Origin: an uncultured Eubacteriales bacterium
GTDB taxonomy: Bacteria; Bacillota_I; Bacilli_A; RF39; UBA660
DNA: 64,000 nt
Reading direction: 5' to 3'
NCBI GenBank assembly: GCA_905211265.1
Contig: CAJMAC010000001.1
Coordinates: forward strand, 1 to 64,000
Part shown: piece by piece, positions 26,095-34,703 of the stretch
How the letters are laid out: each line of letters opens with the position of its first letter
Numbering within the stretch: position 1 is the first letter of the stretch
Notes under the pieces: generated by a model
The model's input: the letters and a program-made list of their open reading frames with translations, nothing else
The model's database searches: none
Told to the model about the DNA's origin: nothing
Program-made: the position numbers and the translations under genes

Positions 26095-27708
26095 ATGAAA
26101 AAATCAAACTTCTTAGAAGGTGCTTTTATAGCAACTTCTGCAATAATATTAACAAAAATACTTGGAGTAATATATGTAATACCTTTTTATAGCATAATTG
26201 GAGAACAAGGTGGTGCATTATATGGATATTCTTATACAATATATAATTTCTTTTTATCTTTATCCACCGTTGGTTTCCCACTTGCAATAAGTAAACTAAC
26301 TAGCGAATATAATACCTTAGGAATGAATGCTGAAAAAGTAAGATTATATAAAATATCTAAAATATTTATTCTTATATTTTCTCTAATATGTTTTCTAATA
26401 TGTTTTATCTTTGCACCACAAGTAGCTAACTTAATCATAGGAAATATTGAAAATGGTAATACCATTGAAGATGTATCATTTACTATAAGAATGGTATCAT
26501 TTGCCCTATTGGTTATTCCACTTCTAAGTATAATGCGAGGATACTTACAAGGACATAAATATATTAAAGAGCCATCATTAAGCCAAGTAATTGAACAAGT
26601 AGTAAGAGTAATAGTAATACTTTTAGGTAGTTATCTAACATTAAAAGTATTTCACTTATCTTTAAGAACTACCATCGGAGTAGCAGTCTTTGCTTCTTGT
26701 GCTGGTGGAATATTTGCTTATATCTATTTAACAGTAATAATGAAAAAAAACAAAGATAAATTATTACAAAAAGAAAATAAAGCAAGCAAAATAAAAGATA
26801 AAGAAATAATAAAAAAAATAATTACTTATAGTATTCCTTTTATAATAATAAGTTGTGCAAATCAAATATATAACTCTACAGATATGATTTTAATGTTAAG
26901 AACTCTTCCTAACTTTAATTATGAAGGAAAAGATATCGAAACAATAAGTAGTGTCTTTACAACATGGGGACCTAAAATTAACTCCATAGTAGTAGCAATA
27001 GCAAATGGATTAATAATTAGTTTAATACCTCATATAGTTAGTTTATATGTAAAAAAAGACAACGTTGGAGTTAATAAATTATTTAATAGATGCCTAAAAA
27101 TAATAATCTTTATAATTATACCATTATCAGTATTTTTAAGCATTAACTCATATTCAATATGGACTATATTTTATGGGCAAAATAAATATGGATATTTAAT
27201 AATAAGATGTAATATCTTACTAACAATATTAGATAGTATGTACATAATAGTAAATAGCCTACTACAAAGTTTAAGCAAATATAAAGTATTATTTATAACA
27301 GTAATACTAGGTATAGTAATAAACTTAGCATTAGATATACCTATGATGTATCTATTCAACAGTTTAAATACTCATGCTTTCTATGGAGCAATATTTGCAA
27401 CATTCCTAGGACTATCTACTTCAATTATTATACCAATAGTATATCTAAAAAAGAAATTAGATTTCAGTTACACTGAAACAATAAAAGTATTACCTAAATC
27501 ATTATTAAATTTAGTAATACTAATTGTATTAGACTTACTAATAAGTTTAATTCTACCAATTAACTCAACATCAAGATTCTTACAAATTATAAATATATGT
27601 GTACTAGGAATTATATTATTACCAGTATACTTAAAATTAAATAAAAAATATTTAAGTGATATCTTACCAAATAAAATACTTAAAATATTAACTAAATTAC
27701 ATATATAA
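26095..27708 (+). CDS. MOP-superfamily flippase, YtgP/MurJ-like
   Basis: The 537-aa protein has ~14 membrane segments. The N-terminus (FLEGAFIATSAIILTKILGV, then YGYSYTIYNFFLSLSTVGFP) resembles Gram-positive YtgP, the lipid II flippase MurJ of Bacillus, and the polysaccharide-transport family. Length is like YtgP (~544 aa). It is monocistronic with its own promoter and terminator. A second, shorter SpoVB-like homologue is at 32626. It probably moves lipid-linked wall precursors, with the division of labour inferred from Bacillus. Confidence 0.88.
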   Translation: MKKSNFLEGAFIATSAIILTKILGVIYVIPFYSIIGEQGGALYGYSYTIYNFFLSLSTVGFPLAISKLTSEYNTLGMNAEKVRLYKISKIFILIFSLICFLICFIFAPQVANLIIGNIENGNTIEDVSFTIRMVSFALLVIPLLSIMRGYLQGHKYIKEPSLSQVIEQVVRVIVILLGSYLTLKVFHLSLRTTIGVAVFASCAGGIFAYIYLTVIMKKNKDKLLQKENKASKIKDKEIIKKIITYSIPFIIISCANQIYNSTDMILMLRTLPNFNYEGKDIETISSVFTTWGPKINSIVVAIANGLIISLIPHIVSLYVKKDNVGVNKLFNRCLKIIIFIIIPLSVFLSINSYSIWTIFYGQNKYGYLIIRCNILLTILDSMYIIVNSLLQSLSKYKVLFITVILGIVINLALDIPMMYLFNSLNTHAFYGAIFATFLGLSTSIIIPIVYLKKKLDFSYTETIKVLPKSLLNLVILIVLDLLISLILPINSTSRFLQIINICVLGIILLPVYLKLNKKYLSDILPNKILKILTKLHI

Positions 27709-27728
27709 GTCCTAAAAGGGACTTTTTT
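27707..27728 (+). terminator. Intrinsic terminator of the flippase gene
   Basis: AAGTCC (27707-27712) and GGACTT (27719-27724) stem followed by TTTT, beginning inside the stop codon. Confidence 0.8.
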
Positions 27729-27742
27729 AATAAAAATATTGC

Positions 27743-27771
27743 TTTACACTCAAAAAAATAAATGATATAAT
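27743..27771 (+). promoter_or_regulatory. Promoter of the DUF4230-like gene
   Basis: TTTACA (27743-27748), 17-base spacer, TATAAT (27766-27771). The implied 5' leader is about 160 bases. Confidence 0.65.
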
Positions 27772-27869
27772 GTTCCTGTAAAGAAGAAAAAATTAAAATT
27801 TTCCTAATGGGAAGAACAAGTAAATAATATATAAATAGAATGTATCATATATAAAACGCATGAAAAACA

Positions 27870-27898
27870 AAGATTACTATGGAAGGAGGAATAATCTT
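27870..27898 (+). promoter_or_regulatory. Leader hairpin presenting an orphan Shine-Dalgarno sequence
   Basis: AAGATTA (27870-27876) and TAATCTT (27892-27898) can pair, placing GGAAGGAGGAA in the loop. This strong ribosome-binding sequence has no start codon after it; the real start is at 27938 with its own AAAGGAG. It may be a regulatory or leader-peptide relic. Confidence 0.35.
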
Positions 27899-27937
27899 AA
27901 TTTTAAAGCATTTTATTTATTAAAAAGGAGTAAAAAA

Positions 27938-28531
27938 ATGGAAGTAAAAAGAAAAATAAAAAAGTTTTTTAAAAACAAAATAGTACGCATTGTAGCATTA
28001 GCATTAATTGTATTAGCAATTATATTTCTAATAACATATAATCCAAAAGAAGATTTAGACACAACTTATATAATAGCGAAATTAGAAAAAGCAAGTGAAT
28101 TAACAACTGCTAAATTAACTTATAATGGTTTTAGTAAATATACTGATAATGGAATTACAATAATAAATAAAGCAGATTTTCTAATGGTATATACTGCAAC
28201 AGCACGCGCAGGTATAGACATTAAAGAAGTCAAAGTAACTTCAAATAACATTACAAAAACAGTATTAATATCTATACCAAAAGCCAAAATACTTGAAGTA
28301 AAAGTTGACCCTAAATCTATTAAATATTATGATGAAAAGTTTTCTTTATTTAATTTTGATGCCAAAGAAGATGCTAATAAAGCACAAGCGATGGCCGAAG
28401 ATAAAGCCAAAGAAGATTTAAAAAGTATGGGAATTTTAGAAATGGCAGATAGCCAATCAGAAGCTTTAATCAAAGGCATAATCCAAGATTTAATTCCCGA
28501 AGGTTATAAATTAAAAACAGAAAAACAATAA
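27938..28531 (+). CDS. DUF4230-like membrane-anchored protein
   Basis: From the ATG at 27938 (AAAGGAG upstream) the protein is 197 aa: a basic N-terminus, one membrane helix (about 17-35), then an extracytoplasmic alpha/beta domain. Its segments AKLEKASELTTAKLTYNGFS, ISIPKAKILEVKVDPKSIKY and ANKAQAMAEDKAKEDLKSMG match the DUF4230 pattern as I remember it. Function unknown. An in-frame ATG at 27860 would add 26 codons but has no ribosome-binding site. Confidence 0.8.
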   Translation: MEVKRKIKKFFKNKIVRIVALALIVLAIIFLITYNPKEDLDTTYIIAKLEKASELTTAKLTYNGFSKYTDNGITIINKADFLMVYTATARAGIDIKEVKVTSNNITKTVLISIPKAKILEVKVDPKSIKYYDEKFSLFNFDAKEDANKAQAMAEDKAKEDLKSMGILEMADSQSEALIKGIIQDLIPEGYKLKTEKQ

Positions 28532-28554
28532 AAGCCCTAATTTCTAGGACTTTT
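28530..28554. terminator. Bidirectional terminator between the DUF4230-like gene and the toxin gene
   Basis: Arms AAAAG-CCTA and TAGG-CTTTT with one opposed mismatch (C/A). The tails are T-rich on the plus side and TTGTTTTT on the minus side. Confidence 0.65.
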
Positions 28555-28559
28555 AATTT

Positions 28560-28850
28560 TTAAAACATTTCACCATGACTCCCCGTATCAACCAATAAAA
28601 GAATTAATTTTTCATTATTGTATTTATAAATCAATAACCAATCAGGCTCGATATGACATTCATAACAATCAACATAGTATTTATTTTTAATAAGTTTATG
28701 ATTTCTTAAACTAGGTTCTAATTCTTCACAATTTGCAATTTTATCAACTATATCAAGTAATTTTTCTATGTCTTTACCTTGTTTAAGTACCTTTTTTAAA
28801 CTTTTTTTGAACCGACTAGAATATTGAACATTTAATTTATAATTAGTCAT
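28560..28850 (-). CDS. yafQ: YafQ-family mRNA interferase toxin
   Basis: The 96-aa protein has the RelE-fold YafQ pattern: YSSRFKKSLKKVLKQGKDIE at the start, then LRNHKLIKNKYYVDCYECHI, EPDWLLIYKYNNEKLILLLV and a terminal TGSHGEMF with the late His. YafQ cleaves mRNA on the ribosome and is held by DinJ/RelB. The gene begins inside the end of the antitoxin gene (8-base overlap). The key residues appear intact, so it is probably active. Confidence 0.92.
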   Translation of the reverse strand: MTNYKLNVQYSSRFKKSLKKVLKQGKDIEKLLDIVDKIANCEELEPSLRNHKLIKNKYYVDCYECHIEPDWLLIYKYNNEKLILLLVDTGSHGEMF

Positions 28851-29127
28851 CTTTTAATAATGCTTTCTTTAAGTCTTCTCTATTAGTATAACTAGGATAA
28901 TTTTGTGGATTATTAATCATATCTCTGATTTCTTCAATTGCATCCAATAAATCATCATTTGAATTATTATTAACTTCAAATGGTAACCCATCTTTTTTTA
29001 TTACTTGTCTTAAAAATATATTAATAGCAGTACTCATACTTAACCCCAAATTGTTTAATATATCAGTAGCTTTTCTTTTAGTTTCACTATCAATTTGAAT
29101 ATTTATAGCACTTGTTAAACTTGCCAT
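28843..29127 (-). CDS. RelB/DinJ-family antitoxin
   Basis: From the ATG at 29127 (AAAGGAGATGATTTT upstream) the protein is 94 aa. The N-terminal ribbon-helix-helix NIQIDSETKRKATDILNNLG and the segment LSMSTAINIFLRQVIKKDGL are typical of DinJ/RelB. An acidic C-terminal tail should wrap the toxin. An earlier in-frame start (29163) would put the ribosome-binding site inside the gene. It represses its own promoter in the usual scheme; a palindrome sits beside that promoter. Confidence 0.92.
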   Translation of the reverse strand: MASLTSAINIQIDSETKRKATDILNNLGLSMSTAINIFLRQVIKKDGLPFEVNNNSNDDLLDAIEEIRDMINNPQNYPSYTNREDLKKALLKDD

Positions 29128-29153
29128 AAAATCATCTCCTTTCACATAAATAG

Positions 29154-29182
29154 ATAATAACATATTTTTATTAAATTGTCAA
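29154..29182 (-). promoter_or_regulatory. Toxin-antitoxin promoter
   Basis: On the minus strand TTGACA (29177-29182), 17-base spacer, TATTAT (29154-29159), immediately before the antitoxin ribosome-binding site. Confidence 0.8.
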
Positions 29183-29193
29183 TATTTTTATAC

Positions 29194-29211
29194 AATAATT
29201 ATACAATTATT
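29194..29211. promoter_or_regulatory. Palindrome beside the toxin-antitoxin promoter (putative operator)
   Basis: AATAATT/AATTATT arms around ATAC, 11 bases upstream of the -35. A ribbon-helix-helix antitoxin normally binds such a site. Confidence 0.5.
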
Positions 29212-29265
29212 ATATAATTTTACAACACATCTACTACATTATATGTTATAAACTTAAATTTATTA

Positions 29266-30282
29266 CTAATAATTATCAACTTCCTTATTAATCGCATTAT
29301 TAATTGAATTAGATATAACATTAGCTAACTTCTCAATAATAAAATCTATTTCTTTCGGAGTAACAATCAAATTATAATTAATATTATTTAATACTTCACT
29401 AATTAAATTCTTCTTTTTCTCTTCATCCAAACTACCAATTATACCTCCAAGTATCTCCTTATCCTCATTACTTACCTTACTAGATTTAATTTTATCTAAA
29501 TAATTATTATTTCTTTTTACTACAAGTTTACTAGTTTCATAATTATTTTTCAAATAATTTAAATGCATAAACATATATTCTAATGTATCATTAACAATAG
29601 TAACACTTTCTACTACCGTAGGTACTCCAATAGCAATAACAGGTATACCTAATGTATCTTTACTTATTTCTTTTCTCATATTACCTATACCACTACCAGG
29701 ATGTATTCCTGTATCAGTTAACTGAATTGTTTTATTTAATCTTTCTATTGAACTAGCACAAAGTGAATCAATTACAATAATAAATTTAGGTTTAACATTA
29801 TCTACAATACCCTTAATTATATCAATAGTCTCAATCCCAGTATTACCCATAACTCCAGGAATAATTGCACTTACCTTCCTAATGCCTTTTTTAACATCAA
29901 CATTAAGTTCAAATAAATGCCTTGTAACAAGAATATTATCTATTACCATTGGTCCTAAAGCATCTGGTGTACTTTTTTTATTACCTAATCCTATTACTAA
30001 ACATTCATAATTATCCTTAATATTATTTTTATTTAATATATCTTTAATCTCCTTAACTAAAACTTTTCCTACATTTTCCCTATCTTCATAATTAGTAATA
30101 TCAGTTAATTCAATAGTAATATAATTCCCCTCTTTTTTATTAAGTAAATTATTTTTATCCATTACTACTCTACTTATTTTAATATTATTTATTACTTCTT
30201 CCTTAATTAAATTCTTATCATTTATTTGTTCAATTACTAAATCAGTATGAATATTTACATTTTTTAAATCAATTCTATGCAT
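29266..30282 (-). CDS. gpr: Germination protease GPR
   Basis: The 338-aa protein matches GPR, which degrades small acid-soluble spore proteins at germination. Signs are the N-terminal self-processing region (NIHTDLVIE), CLVIGLGNKKSTPDALGPMV, the segment SAIIPGVMGNTGIETIDI, IIVIDSLCASSIERLN and TGIHPGSGIGNMRKEI. Length is close to the Bacillus enzyme (~368 aa). A ribosome-binding AAAGGAG precedes the ATG. It lies next to rpsT, which is also the order in Bacillus (rpsT-gpr). Confidence 0.95.
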   Translation of the reverse strand: MHRIDLKNVNIHTDLVIEQINDKNLIKEEVINNIKISRVVMDKNNLLNKKEGNYITIELTDITNYEDRENVGKVLVKEIKDILNKNNIKDNYECLVIGLGNKKSTPDALGPMVIDNILVTRHLFELNVDVKKGIRKVSAIIPGVMGNTGIETIDIIKGIVDNVKPKFIIVIDSLCASSIERLNKTIQLTDTGIHPGSGIGNMRKEISKDTLGIPVIAIGVPTVVESVTIVNDTLEYMFMHLNYLKNNYETSKLVVKRNNNYLDKIKSSKVSNEDKEILGGIIGSLDEEKKKNLISEVLNNINYNLIVTPKEIDFIIEKLANVISNSINNAINKEVDNY

Positions 30283-30320
30283 AAAATCTCCTTTCTATAT
30301 ATATTTTTAACAAAAATATA

Positions 30321-30349
30321 TTGCATTATTTACTTTTTTTTGATAAAAT
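30321..30349 (+). promoter_or_regulatory. Promoter of rpsT
   Basis: TTGCAT (30321-30326), 17-base spacer, TAAAAT (30344-30349), then AAAGGAG before the start codon. Confidence 0.6.
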
Positions 30350-30382
30350 TATAAGTAGTTCTTGAAGAAAGGAGTCTTATAT

Positions 30383-30652
30383 ATGGCAAACGTTAAAAAT
30401 GCAGTTAAAAAAATTAAACAAATTAACAAAACTACATTAGCAAATCAATGCTTAAAATCAACTGTAAAAAATTCAATTAAAAACACTGATAAAGCAGTTG
30501 AAGCAGGAAATCTTGAAGAAGCTAAAAAACAATTAAATCTTGCTATTAAAAGTTTAGATAATGCTAAGGTTAAAGGTTTAGTACATAAAAACAAAGTTAA
30601 TAGAGAAAAATCAAGATTAACTAAAAAAGTAAATGCTATGGCATCAAAGTAA
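30383..30652 (+). CDS. rpsT: 30S ribosomal protein S20
   Basis: From the ATG at 30383 the protein is 89 aa and starts MANVKNAVKKIKQINK. The helical, very basic pattern with AVEAGNLEEAKKQLNLAIKS and KVKGLVHKNKVNREKSRLTK fits S20, a primary binder of 16S rRNA. The in-frame upstream start (30362) lies ahead of the AAAGGAG and is rejected. Monocistronic; divergent from gpr. Confidence 0.96.
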   Translation: MANVKNAVKKIKQINKTTLANQCLKSTVKNSIKNTDKAVEAGNLEEAKKQLNLAIKSLDNAKVKGLVHKNKVNREKSRLTKKVNAMASK

Positions 30653-30656
30653 AAAG

Positions 30657-30690
30657 AAATGATTAAACATTAAAGTCTAATCATTTTTTA
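30657..30690. terminator. Bidirectional terminator between rpsT and the XRE gene
   Basis: AAATGATTA (30657-30665) and TAATCATTT (30678-30686) 9-bp stem, T-rich on both sides. Confidence 0.8.
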
Positions 30691-31329
30691 TTTATCCGTA
30701 CATGTACTAAAACTTGTTTGTTCTAATCCTTGTTTATTAGTTTCATTAACATTAATTATTTTAGAATTATTAAATATAACATCAGGATTATCTTTTAAAT
30801 ACTCTTTATCTATTTCAAATACAAATTCATAATTCTTACCCTTTTCCAAATCATCTGAAATACTCTTAGGTAATTTTATTGTATATACTCCCTCAGTTTG
30901 AAATTTCTTTAAAGACACATATAAATAATTTTCATCATTACTTAAATTAATATTATCAATGTTATATATTTCAGTTAAAGTACAATCACAACTCTTACTA
31001 CCATTCATTATCTCTTTATTCTTATTCATATTTATTATAATAACCAATATAATAGAAATAACTATTAAACAAATACCAATAATAATTACAATCTTATTAC
31101 CTTTAACATCTTTATTATTATCTTCCTCACCATTTAATAATTCACTTGTACTAATACCAAGAATATCACCTAATGACTTTAATATCCCAATATCAGGTAA
31201 TGAATTACCAGTTTCCCATTTACTAATAGCTTTATCACTAACTCCTAATTTATCTCCTAATTCTATTTGAGTTAAACCAATTTCTTTTCTTTTTTTCTTA
31301 ATAAATTTACCAATTATTCTATTATCCAT
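30688..31329 (-). CDS. Membrane-tethered XRE-family regulator
   Basis: The 213-aa protein has an N-terminal Cro/CI helix-turn-helix (about 9-63: RKEIGLTQIELGDKLGVSDK, ISKWETGNSLPDIGILKSLG), a single membrane helix (about 78-98), and an extracytoplasmic domain with a CDC motif and C-terminal Cys. Such one-pass XRE proteins may sense something outside and act on DNA. It faces the transglutaminase gene; the shared 330-base gap has a palindrome and the structured repeat copy 2. Confidence 0.85.
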   Translation of the reverse strand: MDNRIIGKFIKKKRKEIGLTQIELGDKLGVSDKAISKWETGNSLPDIGILKSLGDILGISTSELLNGEEDNNKDVKGNKIVIIIGICLIVISIILVIIINMNKNKEIMNGSKSCDCTLTEIYNIDNINLSNDENYLYVSLKKFQTEGVYTIKLPKSISDDLEKGKNYEFVFEIDKEYLKDNPDVIFNNSKIINVNETNKQGLEQTSFSTCTDK

Positions 31330-31414
31330 ATTACCTCCTATAATTATATAAATACTTACATTTATATTTTAATATAATTAGTTAAATAATACTACCTACT
31401 ATTACTAGAATAAC

Positions 31415-31429
31415 TCTACTTTAAGTAGA
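31415..31429. promoter_or_regulatory. Perfect palindrome, putative XRE operator
   Basis: TCTACTT-T-AAGTAGA, symmetric, about 90 bases upstream of the XRE start. Autoregulation is likely for this family but not shown. Confidence 0.45.
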
Positions 31430-31482
31430 ATTATACTTAAATATATTATTATTATAAATTAAACTAAAATAAAATACAACAT

Positions 31483-31512
31483 AATTTTGAAACTATACCT
31501 AGGTTCAAAATT
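31483..31512. repeat. Inverted repeat beside the structured repeat
   Basis: AATTTTGAA (31483-31491) and TTCAAAATT (31504-31512), 9-bp perfect arms around a 12-base loop. It may be part of the same folded element as 31515-31575; the matching region of copy 1 lies off the window. Confidence 0.5.
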
Positions 31513-31514
31513 AC

Positions 31515-31575
31515 TTTTTAATGACTAATTTTTAGGCATTAAAAACCTTGGAATAACTAAAAGTTATGTAAAGGA
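31515..31575. repeat. Structured two-hairpin repeat, copy 2
   Basis: Closely matches copy 1 (9-73). The first stem is TTTAATG/CATTAAA versus TTAAATG/CATTTAA in copy 1, a compensatory A-T to T-A change. The A/G mismatch and CTAA/TTAG inner stem are kept. The second hairpin has CCTT/AAGG and a shorter inner stem, ATAACT/AGTTAT. It is upstream of the transglutaminase promoter, so if transcribed it needs a different promoter. Confidence 0.6.
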
Positions 31576-31609
31576 TAAATAAATTAATAAATAATATTTT
31601 AATATTTTA

Positions 31610-31638
31610 TTTACTTTAAAAATACTTTTTGCTATAAT
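31610..31638 (+). promoter_or_regulatory. Promoter of the transglutaminase-like gene
   Basis: TTTACT (31610-31615), 17-base spacer, TATAAT (31633-31638), then AAAGGGAGG before the start. Confidence 0.7.
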
Positions 31639-31659
31639 TAAGTAAAGGGAGGCTGTGAT

Positions 31660-32574
31660 ATGAAATATGTATACATTTTCTTAGCAATAATAATTATATT
31701 TATACTATCTATTTTTACATTTAAGGAGGATGAAATATACTATTATTATGCCAAATATACCACAGAAAGTAACGAAGAATTAAATAATAACAATTATTTT
31801 TATATAGATAATTTCATGTATTTAGATGATTATACAAATACAGAAATACATTCCAAAGAAGAATTATATAACACAATATATTACCTAGTTAATTCAGGAA
31901 TAACACACACTAAAAGATACTTTGATATTAACTACACTAATTATGAAGAAGATTATAGTAACTTATTTGAAAATGTTGACGAATTAAATATTATAAATAA
32001 CTTTGTTCATCCATATAACTCATTTAGTTCAATCGAAGCAAGTCTAAAAGGCTATGTATTAGATATAACAATAAAATATAATGATTACTACTCTGATACA
32101 TATAAACAAAAAATAGATAACGAAGTAAGCAAAGTAATAAATGAATTAATAACAAATAATATGACAGACAAAGAAAAGGTAAAAGTAATACACGATTACA
32201 TAGTAAATAATACAACTTATGATGAAAACTTCTGTGTAGAAAAAACTAATTGCACTACTACTTCACCATATGCTTCAGATACAGCTTATGGAGTATTATT
32301 TGAACACTATGGAATCTGCTCAGGATATACAGATCTCATGGCAATATTCTTAAATAAATTAAATATAATTAATTATAGAGTTACCAATGATACTCATACA
32401 TGGAATGCCGTAAAAATAAATAATACTTGGTACCATTTAGATGCAACATGGGATGACCCAATAAATGATACACCAGTATTATCACATACATACTTTTTGA
32501 TTACCACAAGCGAAGACGAAAAATTAAAAGAACCACATATCTTTAATAAAGAAATATTTATGGAATTAAGTTAA
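31660..32574 (+). CDS. Membrane-anchored transglutaminase-like cysteine peptidase
   Basis: The 304-aa protein has an N-terminal membrane/signal segment (about 3-20) and a C-terminal transglutaminase-like domain (about 170-300). The catalytic triad is visible: Cys in HYGICSGYTDLMAIF, His in DTHTWNAVKI, Asp in YHLDATWDD. An N-terminal ~120-residue domain with no clear match precedes it. These enzymes cleave or cross-link peptides, often in the wall. The opposing XRE gene may control it. Confidence 0.88.
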   Translation: MKYVYIFLAIIIIFILSIFTFKEDEIYYYYAKYTTESNEELNNNNYFYIDNFMYLDDYTNTEIHSKEELYNTIYYLVNSGITHTKRYFDINYTNYEEDYSNLFENVDELNIINNFVHPYNSFSSIEASLKGYVLDITIKYNDYYSDTYKQKIDNEVSKVINELITNNMTDKEKVKVIHDYIVNNTTYDENFCVEKTNCTTTSPYASDTAYGVLFEHYGICSGYTDLMAIFLNKLNIINYRVTNDTHTWNAVKINNTWYHLDATWDDPINDTPVLSHTYFLITTSEDEKLKEPHIFNKEIFMELS

Positions 32575-32625
32575 CAATTTATATTGTTTTCTTTTTTTTA
32601 ACATATAATTTACTAAGGTGAACTT

Positions 32626-33915
32626 ATGAAAAGTAAATTTATAAAATCTACTATAATATTAATAATCGGTGGATTAATTACAAAATTATTAGGAATGTTT
32701 ATAAAAATAGTATTAACTAGAACAATCAAAGAAGAAGGAATAAGCTTGTATATGTTAATACTGCCTACATTTAATTTATTTATAACTCTGTGTACATTAG
32801 GATTAAGTCCTGCGATAAGTAAACTAATTAGTGAAAGAAAAAGAAAAAGTAAAAACATAATACTTTCTCTAATACCTCTTGTTATAATCTATAACCTAAT
32901 TTTAATAATATTAATTATTATTATATCTCCATTACTATCTAATGTATTATTACAAAACTCTAATACTTATTACCCAATAATAGCAATTGGATTAACCCTA
33001 CCTTTTATATGTATATCAAGTATAATCAAAGGATATTACTTTGGCAAAGAAAGAATGTTTCCACATACCCTATCTAATATAATTGAACAATTAACTAGAT
33101 TATTACTTACTATAACATATATACCTAAATTATTAAATTATGGCATAGTATATTCTGTAACCGGCGTAGTATTAATTAATATAATAAGTGAATTCATAAG
33201 TATAATAATATTACTCTTATTCTTACCCAAAAATGAAATAATAACTATCGAAGACTATAAAATAGATAAAATAATTCTAAAAGATATTCTAAGTATCAGT
33301 ATACCTTCCACAGGAAGCAGATTAATTGGCAGTATAGTTTATTTCTTTGAACCAATAATACTAACATTTATCTTAAAATATGTTGGATATGATTACAATT
33401 ATATAACATTAGAATATGGAATAATTAATGGTTATGTCTATCCCCTTTTACTAATGCCATCATTCTTTACCCTTGCCATATCTAATGCCCTACTACCAGT
33501 AATATCAAATAACTATGCTAATAATAGAAAAGAATACTCTAAAAATAAGTTAAAACAAGCAATAATATTTTCACTTATTATAGGTATTCCATTTACATTA
33601 ATATTTATTTTCATTCCAAATATTCCCCTAAACTTAATATATAAAACAACATCAGGATTAAACTATATACCATATCTTGCACCATTCTTCTTACTTTATT
33701 ATGTTCAATCCCCACTTACTTCAACACTCCAAGGAATGGGGAAAGCTAAAGAAGCTATGTATGGTACATTAATAGGATCATTAATTAAAACAATATCATT
33801 AATAATCTTATCTTTTCTTAAAATAGGTTTGTGGAGTCTACTTATATCAAATATCTTAAATATTTTATACGTAACAATACAACATTACTATGTAGTACAT
33901 AAATATCTAAATTAA
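32626..33915 (+). CDS. spoVB: SpoVB-like MOP-superfamily flippase
   Basis: The 429-aa protein has ~12 membrane segments. The start (FIKSTIILIIGGLITKLLGM, then EEGISLYMLILPTFNLFITL) resembles Bacillus SpoVB (~518 aa), needed for spore cortex synthesis. It is shorter at the C-terminus. CTAAGGTGAA precedes the start. It follows the transglutaminase gene by 52 bases and may be co-transcribed. The alternative is another polysaccharide exporter. Confidence 0.78.
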   Translation: MKSKFIKSTIILIIGGLITKLLGMFIKIVLTRTIKEEGISLYMLILPTFNLFITLCTLGLSPAISKLISERKRKSKNIILSLIPLVIIYNLILIILIIIISPLLSNVLLQNSNTYYPIIAIGLTLPFICISSIIKGYYFGKERMFPHTLSNIIEQLTRLLLTITYIPKLLNYGIVYSVTGVVLINIISEFISIIILLLFLPKNEIITIEDYKIDKIILKDILSISIPSTGSRLIGSIVYFFEPIILTFILKYVGYDYNYITLEYGIINGYVYPLLLMPSFFTLAISNALLPVISNNYANNRKEYSKNKLKQAIIFSLIIGIPFTLIFIFIPNIPLNLIYKTTSGLNYIPYLAPFFLLYYVQSPLTSTLQGMGKAKEAMYGTLIGSLIKTISLIILSFLKIGLWSLLISNILNILYVTIQHYYVVHKYLN

Positions 33916-34703
33916 AATCCCTTAATCTTATAAGTACTATATTTAACACTATCTAATGAACTATTAAATAAATAATTAGATATATCACTCTTATTATATT
34001 TTAAATATATACCATCACTATTAAAATATAAATATATATACTTATCAAAATTATCAATAATCTTACTAGAATAACTATCTGCTTCCTTAGTTAATTCATC
34101 CTTATTATCTTTTCCTTCGATTACTAAATCAAAAACCCTTCTACTTATACCTTCCTTAGATAAACCATATTTACTAAGTACTTCCTCACTAGATAATAAA
34201 TTTTTACTTACAGTATCTACAAATAAATTAGCGATATAATTATTTACTTTCTTATAATCTACTTCATCTTCAATTAAATATAATACTGATAATATATTAT
34301 TATTAATATTAGTTAATATAATAGATTCTAACTTACTTGTACTCTTATATCCCGTAACATTATGTTCCTTATTGTATTCATTAACAAATTCTTTATTTAC
34401 ACTAATTGAGTCTTCCAACGACTTAATTATTTCATCTTGTTTATCTGTAAATTCTTTTGTAGATTCATTAGTTAAATTCTTAAAACTAATTTTCTTTAAA
34501 TTAACACTACTATATAAATCCATATATTTAGTAGTATCTACTTCCTCCATCAATACATAATTCGTAGCATCTAAATTATTATTAGGAACTTCTACTACAG
34601 TATTATCTTTCTTATTAGCAATAACAAATATAACTACAAATACAAATAATAGTATAAAGATAACAAGTAACCCTATCATTATTTTTTCCATCGTAGTCTT
34701 CAT
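33912..34703 (-). CDS. Membrane-anchored protein, function unknown
   Basis: The 263-aa protein has an N-terminal membrane helix (about 8-29) and a charged extracytoplasmic domain of ~230 residues, largely helical. I see no known catalytic motif. AGAGGTTGAT precedes the ATG. Its stop overlaps the stop of the convergent SpoVB-like gene by four bases. It could be a lineage-specific lipoprotein-like factor, but there is no lipobox Cys. Confidence 0.7.
   Translation of the reverse strand: MKTTMEKIMIGLLVIFILLFVFVVIFVIANKKDNTVVEVPNNNLDATNYVLMEEVDTTKYMDLYSSVNLKKISFKNLTNESTKEFTDKQDEIIKSLEDSISVNKEFVNEYNKEHNVTGYKSTSKLESIILTNINNNILSVLYLIEDEVDYKKVNNYIANLFVDTVSKNLLSSEEVLSKYGLSKEGISRRVFDLVIEGKDNKDELTKEADSYSSKIIDNFDKYIYLYFNSDGIYLKYNKSDISNYLFNSSLDSVKYSTYKIKGF

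Larger units (their letters stand above)
31330..31659. other. Divergent intergenic region with operator-like and structured elements
   Basis: Reading left to right this gap holds the XRE ribosome-binding site, a palindrome (31415-31429), a 9-bp inverted repeat (31483-31491 with 31504-31512), structured repeat copy 2 (31515-31575), and the promoter and ribosome-binding site of the transglutaminase gene. No additional ORF was found. Confidence 0.8.
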
